NCBI RefSeq assembly: GCF_016741815.1
Contig: NZ_JAERRJ010000009.1
Coordinates: 248,001-312,000 of the forward strand
Source: Nocardia acididurans
GTDB taxonomy: Bacteria; Actinomycetota; Actinomycetes; Mycobacteriales; Mycobacteriaceae
Length of the DNA: 64,000 nucleotides
Reading direction: 5' to 3'
The translations under genes and the position numbers were made by a program. The notes under the pieces are model-generated. The model ran no database searches and had not been told where the DNA came from. It saw only the letters and a program-made list of their open reading frames with translations. Shown here piece after piece: positions 25,918-34,439 of this stretch (the first letter of the stretch is position 1; every line of letters starts with the position of its first letter).

Positions 25918-26169
25918 ATGGACTATCGGCATGTCATGGAGCAAGTGATGTCCGACATGGCGCCGCATATCGGTGATGGCAACGTCGCCGACTACATTCC
26001 CGATCTCGCCCGTGTGGATCCCAACCAGTTCGGTTTCATCGTCGCCACCGTTGATGGACAGGTCTTCTCCGCAGGTGACGCGCATATTCTCGGCGCCGAC
26101 AGCAACCATGCCCGGCACGGGGGCGCGCTCGAAAACTTCGCGCAGACAGGCGGTTTCTCCATTTTCTGA
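25918..26169 (+). pseudogene. N-terminal stub of glutaminase A
   Basis: Encodes the first ~55 residues of a GlsA-type glutaminase (VADYIPDLARVDPNQFGF then VATVDGQVFSAGDA), then leaves the family before the catalytic SxxK motif; 28 unrelated residues follow and the frame stops at 83 aa instead of ~305. The remaining ~250 codons, including all active-site residues, are absent before the antiporter start at 26211. Glutaminase and gad genes co-occur in acid-resistance clusters, so this fits a formerly complete glutamine-to-glutamate-to-GABA locus. It could still be translated as a short peptide. Confidence 0.82.
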
Positions 26170-26210
26170 GCCCCGCGGTTCCGATGCTCGTATTCCCGGA
26201 AAGGACAGGC

Positions 26211-27635
26211 ATGGCCGGCACGGTCACCAAATCGGCGACGGCAACCACCTACATCTCCTGGATCACCCTGGCGCTCATGACCACCAGCTCGGTGGCCAGC
26301 CTGCGCGCCGCACCCACCATGGCCGTCTACGGCCTGGCCTGCGTCTTCCTGTATCTGCTGCCCGCGCTGCTGTTCCTGCTGCCCACCGCGTTCGTGGCGG
26401 CCGAACTGGCGTCGGGATGGACGGGCGGCGTGTACAAGTGGGTCGGCGAAGGCATCTCGAAGCGGATGGGGTTCCTGGCGGTGTGGTGCCAGTTCGCCAT
26501 GACCATCTTCTACTACCCGAGCCTGTTGGCTTATGTGGCAAGCACTTTCGCCTACATCATCAATCCCGCGCTGGCCGCCAACGGCGTGTACGTGGCCATC
26601 GTCATCATCACCATCTACTGGATGGCGGTGTTCGTCTCCTCGCAGGGCACCAAAACCGTTGCGGGACTGTCGAGTATGGGGTTGATCATCGGCACGCTGA
26701 TTCCCGGTGCGCTGCTGGTGATCCTGGGCTTGGTCTTCCTGGCGCAGGGCAATGCCTCCGCCGCGCCGATGGACGCCGGACATCTGCTCCCGGCCTGGAC
26801 CGGGCTCGCCAGCCTGGTGCTCATCGTCAACAACTTCCTGTCCTACGCGGGCATGGAGATGAACGCGGTGCACGTGTCCTCGCTGAAGGATCCGGGCAAG
26901 GAATACCCGAAGGCCATGGCGGTGGCGGTCTGCCTGGTGCTGGCCATCTTCATCATTCCCGCCGTGGTGATCAGCTGGGTGGTGCCGTCCAAGAACCTGA
27001 GCCTCACAGCCGGTGTCATGCAGGCCTTCGACGGGTTCTTCCAGCATTTCCACATCGGATTCCTGACCCCGGTGCTGGGCGTCATGCTGGTGGCGGCGGC
27101 GCTGGGCGGCATGCTCACCTGGCTGGCCGGGCCGTCCAAGGGACTCATCGCCATCGGGCGGCAGGAAGGGTATCTGCCGCCGGTGCTCACCCGCGTGAAC
27201 AAGCATGGGGTGCAGCAGAACATGCTGGTGGCGCAGGGCGTGGTGACCACGGGGCTGGCGCTGCTCTACGCGTTCATCCCGGACGTGTCCAGCGCCTACT
27301 GGATTCTGTCGGTGATCACCACGCAGGTGTATCTGATCATGTACGTGCTCATGTTCATCGCCGCGATTCGCCTGCGCCGCAACCAGCCCGACCATCCGCG
27401 CGGATATCGCGCACCCGCCCTGGTGGCGCTGTGCGGGCTCGGCACCGCCTCCTCGATCGCGGCCTTCCTCATCGGGTTCGTGCCGCCCTCGCAGTACGGC
27501 AGCGGCAGCGCGCTCGGATACTTCCTCATCATCGGACTCGGCATGGGCATCGTCGGCCTGCTGATTCCATTCCTGTTCCTGAAATTCCGCAAGCCGGAAT
27601 GGAAGTCGGAACTGCCGGAAGGAGCCCTGGCATGA
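26211..27635 (+). CDS. APC-superfamily amino-acid antiporter, GadC-like
   Basis: 474-aa, 12-helix transporter. Family motifs: ELASGWTGGVYKWVGE in the first part, LSYAGMEMNAVHVSSLKDPGKEYPKAM after the sixth helix, GPSKGLIAIGRQEGYLPP and the C-terminal FVPPSQYGSG. The N-terminal helix-1 GSS-type substrate region reads TTSSVASLRAAP, typical of the glutamate/GABA and related exchangers. ATG at 26211 has GGAAAGGA 5 nt upstream; an earlier ATG lacks one. The stop overlaps the next gene (ATGA). Being divergent from gadB and beside a glutaminase stub, it is the likely working antiporter of the locus, though a different amino acid is possible. Confidence 0.9.
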   Translation: MAGTVTKSATATTYISWITLALMTTSSVASLRAAPTMAVYGLACVFLYLLPALLFLLPTAFVAAELASGWTGGVYKWVGEGISKRMGFLAVWCQFAMTIFYYPSLLAYVASTFAYIINPALAANGVYVAIVIITIYWMAVFVSSQGTKTVAGLSSMGLIIGTLIPGALLVILGLVFLAQGNASAAPMDAGHLLPAWTGLASLVLIVNNFLSYAGMEMNAVHVSSLKDPGKEYPKAMAVAVCLVLAIFIIPAVVISWVVPSKNLSLTAGVMQAFDGFFQHFHIGFLTPVLGVMLVAAALGGMLTWLAGPSKGLIAIGRQEGYLPPVLTRVNKHGVQQNMLVAQGVVTTGLALLYAFIPDVSSAYWILSVITTQVYLIMYVLMFIAAIRLRRNQPDHPRGYRAPALVALCGLGTASSIAAFLIGFVPPSQYGSGSALGYFLIIGLGMGIVGLLIPFLFLKFRKPEWKSELPEGALA

Positions 27636-28099
27636 CGGAACCGCATCCCGGTGCGCCGGAAGCGAATCGGCGCATCGTGTACTGGTCGGTGGCGCTGGTG
27701 CTGGTGGCCATCGCGATCTCCGGAGTGATCATCTTCGAACGGGATCGCGACAGTGACGAATCCCTGCGACGGGCGGAAGTGCTGCACTCCAGACTGACTC
27801 AGGCCGGAATCGCCGCGCCCGAACCGCAGGTGATCGCGGACTCCCTGGGGGAGGACGGCGGACTGGTGTGTCAGGATCCCGATTCGCCGCTGATCAAGGC
27901 GCGCTACCAGGCGGCCATCAGCAATGGCGCGAGCGGTCCCGGCAATCGGCCGGTCATCGCCGACACCGATGTGTTCACCGCCACCGCGCTGGCCATCGAA
28001 ACCTATTGTCCGGAGCGGCTTGCCGCCTATCTCGAGGAAACCGGAACGTTGAAGAAGGCGGACACGGTTAAACCTGACGACACCTCGGACCGGAACTGA
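27632..28099 (+). CDS. single-pass membrane protein coupled to the antiporter
   Basis: 155-aa protein starting inside the stop codon of the antiporter gene, so translation is coupled. One membrane helix at ~residues 15-35 (IVYWSVALVLVAIAISGVII), then an acidic soluble domain with two Cys (VCQD and TYCPERL) that may form a disulfide outside the cell. Residues ~45-130 are helical. No family recognised. Its fixed pairing with the transporter suggests an accessory subunit or a substrate-capturing partner; inference only. Confidence 0.8.
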   Translation: MTEPHPGAPEANRRIVYWSVALVLVAIAISGVIIFERDRDSDESLRRAEVLHSRLTQAGIAAPEPQVIADSLGEDGGLVCQDPDSPLIKARYQAAISNGASGPGNRPVIADTDVFTATALAIETYCPERLAAYLEETGTLKKADTVKPDDTSDRN

Positions 28100-28112
28100 C
28101 ACAGGAGCTGGA

Positions 28113-29504
28113 ATGACCGGAAAACCCGCAGTCACAGACGATTCGCTCACCGCCGCCCTGCGCGCGGCCGTGCGAGAGCTCATGCCGCAGGCGAAAAATG
28201 ATCTCACCGAACTGGTTTCGTACAAATCGGTGTACGACGCCCGGCAGTTCCCCGTCGAGGAGTGCGTGAAGACCGCGCGGTGGGTGTCGGACGCTTTCGT
28301 CGCCGAAGGGCTCACCGATGCCGGACTGCACGAGACGCCCGACGGCAGCAATGTGGTGGTGGCGCGGTACCCGGCCCCGGCCGGGAAGCCCACCATCATG
28401 CTCTACTGCCACTACGACGTGCAGCCGCCCCTGGATGATTCGGCCTGGCATACGCCGGTCTGGCAGCTCACCGAGCAGGACGGCCGCTGGTACGGGCGCG
28501 GCGCGGCCGACTGCAAGGGCAATATCGTCATGCACCTGGTCGCCCTGCGCGCATTGCGGAAGGTGCTGGGCGACAAGGGCTTCCCGGTCGGGCTCACCCT
28601 GGTCTCGGAGGGCTCCGAGGAGCAGGGCACCGGCGGCCTGGAACAGTTCGTCCCGGACAATGTGGACCTGCTCCGCTCCGACACCATCCTCATGTGCGAC
28701 ACCGGCAACTTCGCCGTCGGCATCCCCACCTTCACCGAAACCCTGCGCGGCAATGTGAACGTGGTCGTCACTATCGAAACCCTCAGCAGCCCCATGCATT
28801 CCGGCATGTTCGGCGGCGCGGCCCCCGACGCGCTGGCGGCGCTCATCCACCTGCTCGCCACCCTGCGCGACGCCGACGGCAACACCACCATCAACGGGCT
28901 CACCAACACCCAGGTGTGGGACGGCGTCCAATACCCGCCCGCCACCTTCCGCGCCGACGCCAACGTGCTCCCCGGCGTGGATCTGGTCGGCAGCGGCACC
29001 GTCGCCGACATGCTCTGGGCGCGACCGGCATTGACGGTCCTCGGCATCGACGCGCCGAAGGTGGTCGGTTCCTCCGCCGCCATCCAGCCCAAGGCCGCGG
29101 CCCGCCTGAACCTCCGCATCCCGCCGGGCCAGAACCCCCAGGAGGCCCTGACCCTCCTCACCGCCCACCTGGAGAAGCACACCCCCTGGCACGCCAGGGT
29201 GACCGTGGACCCCGAAGCGGTCGGCGCTCCCTTCAAATCAGCCGCGGGCGGCCCCGCCCGCACCGCCATGGAGGCCGCCCTCGCCGCCGCCTACGGCCGC
29301 CCCGCCACCACCGAAGGCCAGGGCGGCGCCATCCCCCTCTGCAACGTCTTCGCCGACACCTACCCCAAAGCCGAGATCATGCTCATGGGCGTGGAAGAAC
29401 CGAAATGCCTCATCCACGCCCCCAACGAAAGCGTCGACCCCACCGAAATCGAGAACATGGCCCTCGCCGAAGCCCTCTTCCTCGCCTCCTTCGCCGACAG
29501 CTGA
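28113..29504 (+). CDS. M20-family metallo-dipeptidase
   Basis: 463-aa zinc peptidase (M20A/CNDP-like branch). Metal-site motifs: MLYCHYDVQPP (His, and Asp two residues on), GRGAADCKGN (bridging Asp), SEGSEEQGTGG (Glu base and Glu ligand), DTGNF (Asp), and the C-terminal LIHAPNESV His. An AGGAG lies before the ATG, 13 bp after the small membrane protein gene, so it is the fourth member of the + strand unit starting with the glutaminase stub. Peptide or acyl-amino-acid hydrolysis could supply substrate to the adjacent antiporter. Confidence 0.92.
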   Translation: MTGKPAVTDDSLTAALRAAVRELMPQAKNDLTELVSYKSVYDARQFPVEECVKTARWVSDAFVAEGLTDAGLHETPDGSNVVVARYPAPAGKPTIMLYCHYDVQPPLDDSAWHTPVWQLTEQDGRWYGRGAADCKGNIVMHLVALRALRKVLGDKGFPVGLTLVSEGSEEQGTGGLEQFVPDNVDLLRSDTILMCDTGNFAVGIPTFTETLRGNVNVVVTIETLSSPMHSGMFGGAAPDALAALIHLLATLRDADGNTTINGLTNTQVWDGVQYPPATFRADANVLPGVDLVGSGTVADMLWARPALTVLGIDAPKVVGSSAAIQPKAAARLNLRIPPGQNPQEALTLLTAHLEKHTPWHARVTVDPEAVGAPFKSAAGGPARTAMEAALAAAYGRPATTEGQGGAIPLCNVFADTYPKAEIMLMGVEEPKCLIHAPNESVDPTEIENMALAEALFLASFADS

Positions 29505-29528
29505 CCCGCGCGCCCTCTGTCCGGCCGA

Positions 29529-29576
29529 GCCGTCAGCGGTTCGGCCGTTCGGTCGGCTGGGCCGTCAGCGGTTCGG
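29529..29576. repeat. direct repeat, 32-bp unit, 1.5 copies
   Basis: GCCGTCAGCGGTTCGG occurs at 29529-29544 and again at 29561-29576 between the convergent M20 and NorB-like genes; the second copy overlaps the latter's stop. Confidence 0.75.
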
Positions 29577-31286
29577 TGAGGTGGAGCGGCAGGCGGGGCA
29601 GCGGCGCAGGCCGGAGGAGTGCGGGGTGTGGATTCCCGCGCGGATGGTGGTGACCAGATCCGGGGCGGGGATATCCCAGTCCGGCCCACCGGCCTTGGAC
29701 TCCTCGGCGCGGTCCGCGCCGCCGGTGCCGCGCTGCTCGAGCGCCAGGCACACGATCCACAGCAGGGGTGCGATACCGCCGGCCAGGTAGAGGATCCAGC
29801 CGGGCAGGCTCAGCCATTCCATGGCCGAGTAGCCCGGCTCCGCACCGGGATTCGGGCCGGGTCGCGGGTGGAACAGGTGCAGGAGGCCGAGGGGGAGTCG
29901 TGCGGCGAACACCGTCCAGGCCAGGCCGAGGTTCAGCGACCAGAACGAGAGGGTCGCGAGCCGGTTCGGCCATTTCGCGTCCGGGATCATGTAGCGCGCG
30001 CAGCACAGCGTCAGCGCGCAGGCGAGCATGCCGTAGGTGCCGATCGCGGTGGCCTGCGCCTGCGCGGTGGCGAGCGCGGGGCCGACCCCGGAGCGGGCGA
30101 TGATCGGCAGGCCGAAGGCGAAGCCGAAAACGCCCGCTCCCAGGAGATTCCAGCAACCCGCGGCGGCGAGGAACAGCAGTGCCGTGCGATGCGGGAAACG
30201 GGTGCGCGACCGTGCCGCGTGCAGGGCGGCGCGGCGTGGGAACCGCCATGCCGCGACCGCCAGCACCGCCAGCGGCACGGCCGCGAGCGTGGTGAGCACG
30301 GCATCGCAGGCCATGGCCGCGTCGGTGCCGAACGGCGTCGCCGCTGCCCCGGTGGCCGCACCGGCGGTGCCGGAGGCGGCTGCTCCGGGGAGGTTCGCTG
30401 CCGCGGTGGACGTTCCACCGAACAGCTGGTCGGCGACGCTCACCGCGCTGCTCGCCAGATACAGCGCGACACTCGACGCGCTGGCCACCACCGCGATTCG
30501 CTCCCGCACCGCGCCCAGCAGGACGAGCAGGCAGGCGACCAGCGCGGTGACGAAGGGGCTCAGGATGTTCTCCGGCCAGGAGTGCGCGAAGCCGGACCGG
30601 ACGGCTTCACCGGCCGCGAAGGCGTCGCCGGGCCAGGACAGCGGATCGCCGGTGAGTCCGCCCGGCCACACCAGGGCCGTCGCGTAGGTCAGCGGGACGG
30701 TGAGCGCCGCCAGGAAGAACAGCCACGGCAGCGCCCGATCGCGCGAATTGATCAGGCGGTAGCGCAGGCCGCGCCACAGCAGCACGGTCCAGGCGGTGAG
30801 CGCGGCGAGCAGCAGGGGCGGCCAGAGTCGCAGGCCGCCCGCGCCGATCGCGCCGTACAGCACCACCGCGAGCACACCGAGCAGGGCGTACGCCGCCGCG
30901 CCCTGACCGCGAGGTTCCCGGCGAGAGATCAACGGGGACAGGAAGATTCCGGCCGCCAGCACCGCCGCCAGCACCCCGGCCGACGCCAGATGCCTGCTCC
31001 ACTCCGGTGGGATGGCGACGGGCAGGGCCGCGACACCGAGCAGGATGAGAGCGGCCGCGAAATACCAACGGGCGCACCGTTGCCCGGGTGTCAGCGGCGC
31101 ATCTCCCGGTTGCCGGAAGAACAGTGCCGTTCCCGCCGGGACCGGTCGGCGGGTACCGCCGCCCCAGCGGGTGAGGGCGATGTGGCACAGGGCGAGCAGC
31201 AGCGGGAGGGCCAGTAACGCGGTCACGGTCCAGGCGAGGGCGCTCGGGTCGATGTACATCTGCGCGGATGCGTGATTCAGGGTCAC
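29565..31286 (-). CDS. NorB-like (nitric oxide reductase/heme-copper oxidase family) membrane protein lacking most metal ligands
   Basis: 573-aa polytopic membrane protein. The C-terminal half is unmistakably qNorB-like: GCWNLLGAGVFGF (379-389 region), RYMIPDAKWP, LSFWSLNLGLAW and LPGWILYLAGGIAPLLW; the middle carries LSPLISRREPRGQ and SGFAHSWPEN. Yet key ligands differ: the heme-binding His-x-His in the family's NHGHAALFGVYG is Gln409-Ala-Gln411 here (TAQAQATAIGTYGML), and the non-heme-iron His-His of TxHHLYFSGT is Asp286-Gln287 (VADQLFGGTS). His99, His235 and Glu239 remain. GTG start with GGGAGGA 5 nt upstream. A C-terminal tail holds CPAC. It is an intact ORF, so a non-catalytic, repurposed role seems likely; divergent from the MMPL gene. 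Confidence 0.85.
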   Translation of the reverse strand: MTLNHASAQMYIDPSALAWTVTALLALPLLLALCHIALTRWGGGTRRPVPAGTALFFRQPGDAPLTPGQRCARWYFAAALILLGVAALPVAIPPEWSRHLASAGVLAAVLAAGIFLSPLISRREPRGQGAAAYALLGVLAVVLYGAIGAGGLRLWPPLLLAALTAWTVLLWRGLRYRLINSRDRALPWLFFLAALTVPLTYATALVWPGGLTGDPLSWPGDAFAAGEAVRSGFAHSWPENILSPFVTALVACLLVLLGAVRERIAVVASASSVALYLASSAVSVADQLFGGTSTAAANLPGAAASGTAGAATGAAATPFGTDAAMACDAVLTTLAAVPLAVLAVAAWRFPRRAALHAARSRTRFPHRTALLFLAAAGCWNLLGAGVFGFAFGLPIIARSGVGPALATAQAQATAIGTYGMLACALTLCCARYMIPDAKWPNRLATLSFWSLNLGLAWTVFAARLPLGLLHLFHPRPGPNPGAEPGYSAMEWLSLPGWILYLAGGIAPLLWIVCLALEQRGTGGADRAEESKAGGPDWDIPAPDLVTTIRAGIHTPHSSGLRRCPACRSTSPNR

Positions 31287-31446
31287 TTCGATCCTCCCGC
31301 TCGCTGTCCGAACTCGCCGATCGTCACCTGCGTCACTCGATTCCCGACTGTATCGCTTGATTCGTCCGCAATTGCGTAGCAAACTCGGATGTCAAAACTG
31401 CACGACTGACCGATTGCACAATCCGGCTACCGCCTAGGAGATGCGC

Positions 31447-33750
31447 GTGTCCGTCTATCTGTATCGGTGGGGGAAGTTCGCCTATCGGCGCAAGTGGATC
31501 GTTCTGCCCGTATGGATCGCCCTGTGGCTGGTGCTGGGCATACTCGGGTTCAGTCTGCAGAAGCCGATGAGCAATGCCTTCGACATCCCGAACCTGCCGT
31601 CCGAGCGGGCCACGGAGATCCTGGACAAGCATTTTCCGGGCATGTCGCAGGCATACGCGTTCGACGCCGTCACCGGCGTCTACGTGATCGGTGCGCCCGC
31701 CGGGACGAAATTGACCGACGAGAACAATCTCCGAGCGGTGCAAGCCCTCGTGACCAAGCTCGACGAGCTGAATATCGTCGATCACAGCAAACCGCTGGCC
31801 GACCCCATCGAGGCCGCTCGGGAAATGGGCTGCCTCGACGGTGACCGCACCTCCGGCGCCTTCATCTCCAAGTGCAGTAATGCCCCGCTGAACGTCCTGA
31901 ATCAGCAGCATCCGGATTCGGTCGCGGTGCTCAGCGTTCCGTTCACCATCAAGAATTTCGCCGATATCACCGCCGACGATCGCAAGGCGGCCTACGACGT
32001 GGCCGATCAGGCCCGCCAGGCCGGACTGACGGTGGAGCTGTCCGGCACCATCGCCATGGAGCAGGAGCAGCCCAGCGGTAAGGCCGAAATGGTCGGCATG
32101 TTCTTCGCATTCCTGGTGATGATCGTGTCCTTCGGCGCGATCGTGGCCGCCTTCGTGCCCATCCTCACCGCGCTCGTCGGTCTCGGTGCGGCCACCTCGG
32201 TGATCTTCCTCGGCACCTCGGTGCTCGAGATCCCGAGCTTCACCACCTTCCTGGCCTCCATGATCGGCATCGCGCTGTCCATCGACTACGCGCTGTTCAT
32301 CGTCTCCCGCTACAAACATGAACTGTCCGTGCAGGATTCACCGGAGGAGGCCGCGGGCGTCGCGCTCGGCACGGCCGGATCCGCCGTGGTGTTCGCGGGC
32401 CTCACCGTCATCATCGCGCTGGTCGGCCTGAGTATCGTCGGCGTCCGCTTCCTGACCTTCATGGGTCTCGGCGGCGCGGTGGCCGCGGCCTTCGCGGTCC
32501 TGGTGGCGCTGACCCTCATGCCCGCGCTGCTGGGCGCGTTCGGCCGGTTCCTGTTCAAGCCGAAGCTGCCGTTCATCGCCCAGCATGATCCGGAGGACGA
32601 CACCGCGATCACCAACGGCGGCCGGGTCGCCGCACTCATCGGCCGCATGCCCGCCGTCACCCTGATCCTGAGCATCGTCGTGCTCGGCCTGCTCGCACTG
32701 CCCGCCCTGAACATGAATCTCGGTCTGCCGGGCGAGGATTCGCTGCCCAAGACCTCGACTGCCCGCAAAGCCTACGAACTGCGCACCGAGGGGTTCGGCG
32801 TCGGCAGCAACGGCGTCCTGCAGGTCGCGGTCGACCTGTCGAACACCCCGGCCGAGAATCGCGAGGCGGCCGTCACCGCGCTGCGCGACAAACTCGACTC
32901 TTATCCGGACATGAACTACGTGACCGAACCGACCTGGAGCGAGGACAGGGCGGGCGCGACGTTCGAGGGCGTGCCCAAGACCGGGCCCAACGACCAGCAG
33001 ACCAAGGATCTGGTGCGCGATGCCCGCGACGCGGAATCGCAATTCGAATCCCAGTACGGCATGGCGTACGGAATCACCGGCACCACAGCCATTTACGCCG
33101 ATATCGACCATGTGCTGCTCGGCAAGATCGTGCCCTACCTGGCCATTGTGGCCGGTGCGGCGTTCCTGCTGCTGATCGCCGTCTTCCGGTCGATTCTGGT
33201 GCCATTGACGGCCGCGCTCGGCTTCCTGCTGTCCATGGGCGCCACCTTCGGCGCGACCGTGCTCATCTTCCAGGAGGGCGCGTTCGGTCTGGTCTCCGAA
33301 CCGCGGCCGATCATCAGCTTCCTCCCGATCATGTTGATCGGCTTGGTCTTCGGCCTCGCCATGGACTACCAGGTGTTCCTGGTGACCCGCATGCGCGAGG
33401 AATACGTGCACGGGGAGCGGCCCAAGGAGGCCATGGTGAAGGGCTACCACCACGGCGCTCGCGTGGTTACCTCGGCCGCCGTCATCATGATCTTCGTCTT
33501 CGGCTCCTTCATCATGGAGGGCGATGTCAGCGCCAAATCCATGGGCTTCGCCCTGGCCGCGGGCGTGCTGTTCGACGCCTTCCTGGTGCGCATGATCCTG
33601 ATCCCGTCGCTGCTCGTGCTCATGGGCGACGCGGCCTGGTGGATGCCGAAGTGGCTGAGCCGGATCGTGCCCGACATCGACGTCGAGGGTGCGAAGCTGC
33701 GCGAGCTGCAACGGCACGAGGCCGAGAAGGAGAAGGTGTTTACAGGTTGA
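31447..33750 (+). CDS. MMPL-family RND transporter
   Basis: 767-aa RND-type transporter for lipids of the mycolic-acid envelope (or efflux). Twelve predicted helices in two homologous halves separated by two extracytoplasmic loops. Visible motifs: SIDYALFIVSRYKHEL (first MMPL signature with Asp-Tyr pair) and FGLAMDYQVFLVTRMREEY (second). GTG at 31447 is preferred: AGGAG lies 6 nt upstream, whereas the ATG two codons earlier touches it; relatives begin SVYLYRWGKF. Two downstream genes follow on the same strand, after a striking dyad across the stop codon. Confidence 0.95.
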   Translation: MSVYLYRWGKFAYRRKWIVLPVWIALWLVLGILGFSLQKPMSNAFDIPNLPSERATEILDKHFPGMSQAYAFDAVTGVYVIGAPAGTKLTDENNLRAVQALVTKLDELNIVDHSKPLADPIEAAREMGCLDGDRTSGAFISKCSNAPLNVLNQQHPDSVAVLSVPFTIKNFADITADDRKAAYDVADQARQAGLTVELSGTIAMEQEQPSGKAEMVGMFFAFLVMIVSFGAIVAAFVPILTALVGLGAATSVIFLGTSVLEIPSFTTFLASMIGIALSIDYALFIVSRYKHELSVQDSPEEAAGVALGTAGSAVVFAGLTVIIALVGLSIVGVRFLTFMGLGGAVAAAFAVLVALTLMPALLGAFGRFLFKPKLPFIAQHDPEDDTAITNGGRVAALIGRMPAVTLILSIVVLGLLALPALNMNLGLPGEDSLPKTSTARKAYELRTEGFGVGSNGVLQVAVDLSNTPAENREAAVTALRDKLDSYPDMNYVTEPTWSEDRAGATFEGVPKTGPNDQQTKDLVRDARDAESQFESQYGMAYGITGTTAIYADIDHVLLGKIVPYLAIVAGAAFLLLIAVFRSILVPLTAALGFLLSMGATFGATVLIFQEGAFGLVSEPRPIISFLPIMLIGLVFGLAMDYQVFLVTRMREEYVHGERPKEAMVKGYHHGARVVTSAAVIMIFVFGSFIMEGDVSAKSMGFALAAGVLFDAFLVRMILIPSLLVLMGDAAWWMPKWLSRIVPDIDVEGAKLRELQRHEAEKEKVFTG

Positions 33751-33771
33751 CATTTGATGTAGATCTGTAAA
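33739..33771. promoter_or_regulatory. 33-bp dyad across the MMPL stop codon
   Basis: Symmetric sequence: TTTACAG, 4 nt, ACAT, TTG, ATGT, 4 nt, CTGTAAA. Twelve of 15 positions per half match. AT-rich in a GC-rich genome, it also contains a TTGACA box at 33747-33752, so a regulated promoter for the two following genes is more likely than a terminator. Confidence 0.6.
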
Positions 33772-33812
33772 ACTCAAGGGCGTTTTGCGGTCATCCGGAG
33801 AGAGGGACGCCA

Positions 33813-34439
33813 ATGACCGAGTCCGCCCGCACGGCGCTCGACCTGCTGCGCGACAGCAGTCAATTCCAGTGGTACGTGATTCCACTGCTGCTGCTCGTCA
33901 TCTACATCTATGCCACCGAGGTCGAGCGCCGGAACTGGAACGTTCTGTTCGCGGGCATCGCCCTGTGGGGCGTCGACCTGTTCAACGAGATCTGGAACTC
34001 GATCGTCTTCCACGCCACCGGTCGCGCCCCCGTCTGGGGCGCGACCGGGCCGACGGCGTACCAGCTGCTCATCGGATTGAACATCGAGATCTGCTTCATG
34101 TTCGCCATCATGGGCGTGACCGCGGCGAAGATGCTGCCGCCCAAGGAAACCCGCATCTTCGGGCTGCCCAACCGGCCGGTGCTCATCGCCCTCAACTCCG
34201 CCGCCGCGGTGGGCGTCGAGGTGCTGCTGAACAAGGCCGGGGTGCTCACCTGGGAATGGTCCTGGTGGCAGCCGAGCTTCCCGTTCCTCATCTGGCTCAT
34301 CGGGTACGTGCCGTTCTTCGCGGCCTGCTTCTTCGTGCACGATCTGCCGACCGTGAAGGCGAAAGTCATTGCGGTGGGCGCGATCCTGGGCGTGGACGCG
34401 GTGGCGATCGGAATCTTCGGAGCGATGGGGTGGCTGTGA
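33813..34439 (+). CDS. uncharacterised polytopic membrane protein
   Basis: 208-aa protein with about six hydrophobic segments (WYVIPLLLLVIYIYATEVE first; IAVGAILGVDAVAIGIFGAMG last) and short Trp-rich loops (LTWEWSWWQPSFPF). GAGAGAGGGA precedes the ATG. It overlaps the next gene by one base (TGATG), so the two are coupled. No family recognised from sequence. Position between an MMPL transporter and an exported protein suggests an envelope function. Confidence 0.85.
   Translation: MTESARTALDLLRDSSQFQWYVIPLLLLVIYIYATEVERRNWNVLFAGIALWGVDLFNEIWNSIVFHATGRAPVWGATGPTAYQLLIGLNIEICFMFAIMGVTAAKMLPPKETRIFGLPNRPVLIALNSAAAVGVEVLLNKAGVLTWEWSWWQPSFPFLIWLIGYVPFFAACFFVHDLPTVKAKVIAVGAILGVDAVAIGIFGAMGWL

Noticed and set aside
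25973..27631. Upstream extension of the small membrane protein frame through the antiporter gene
   Set aside because: Out-of-frame shadow of the antiporter; the real start is the ATG overlapping the antiporter stop at 27632.
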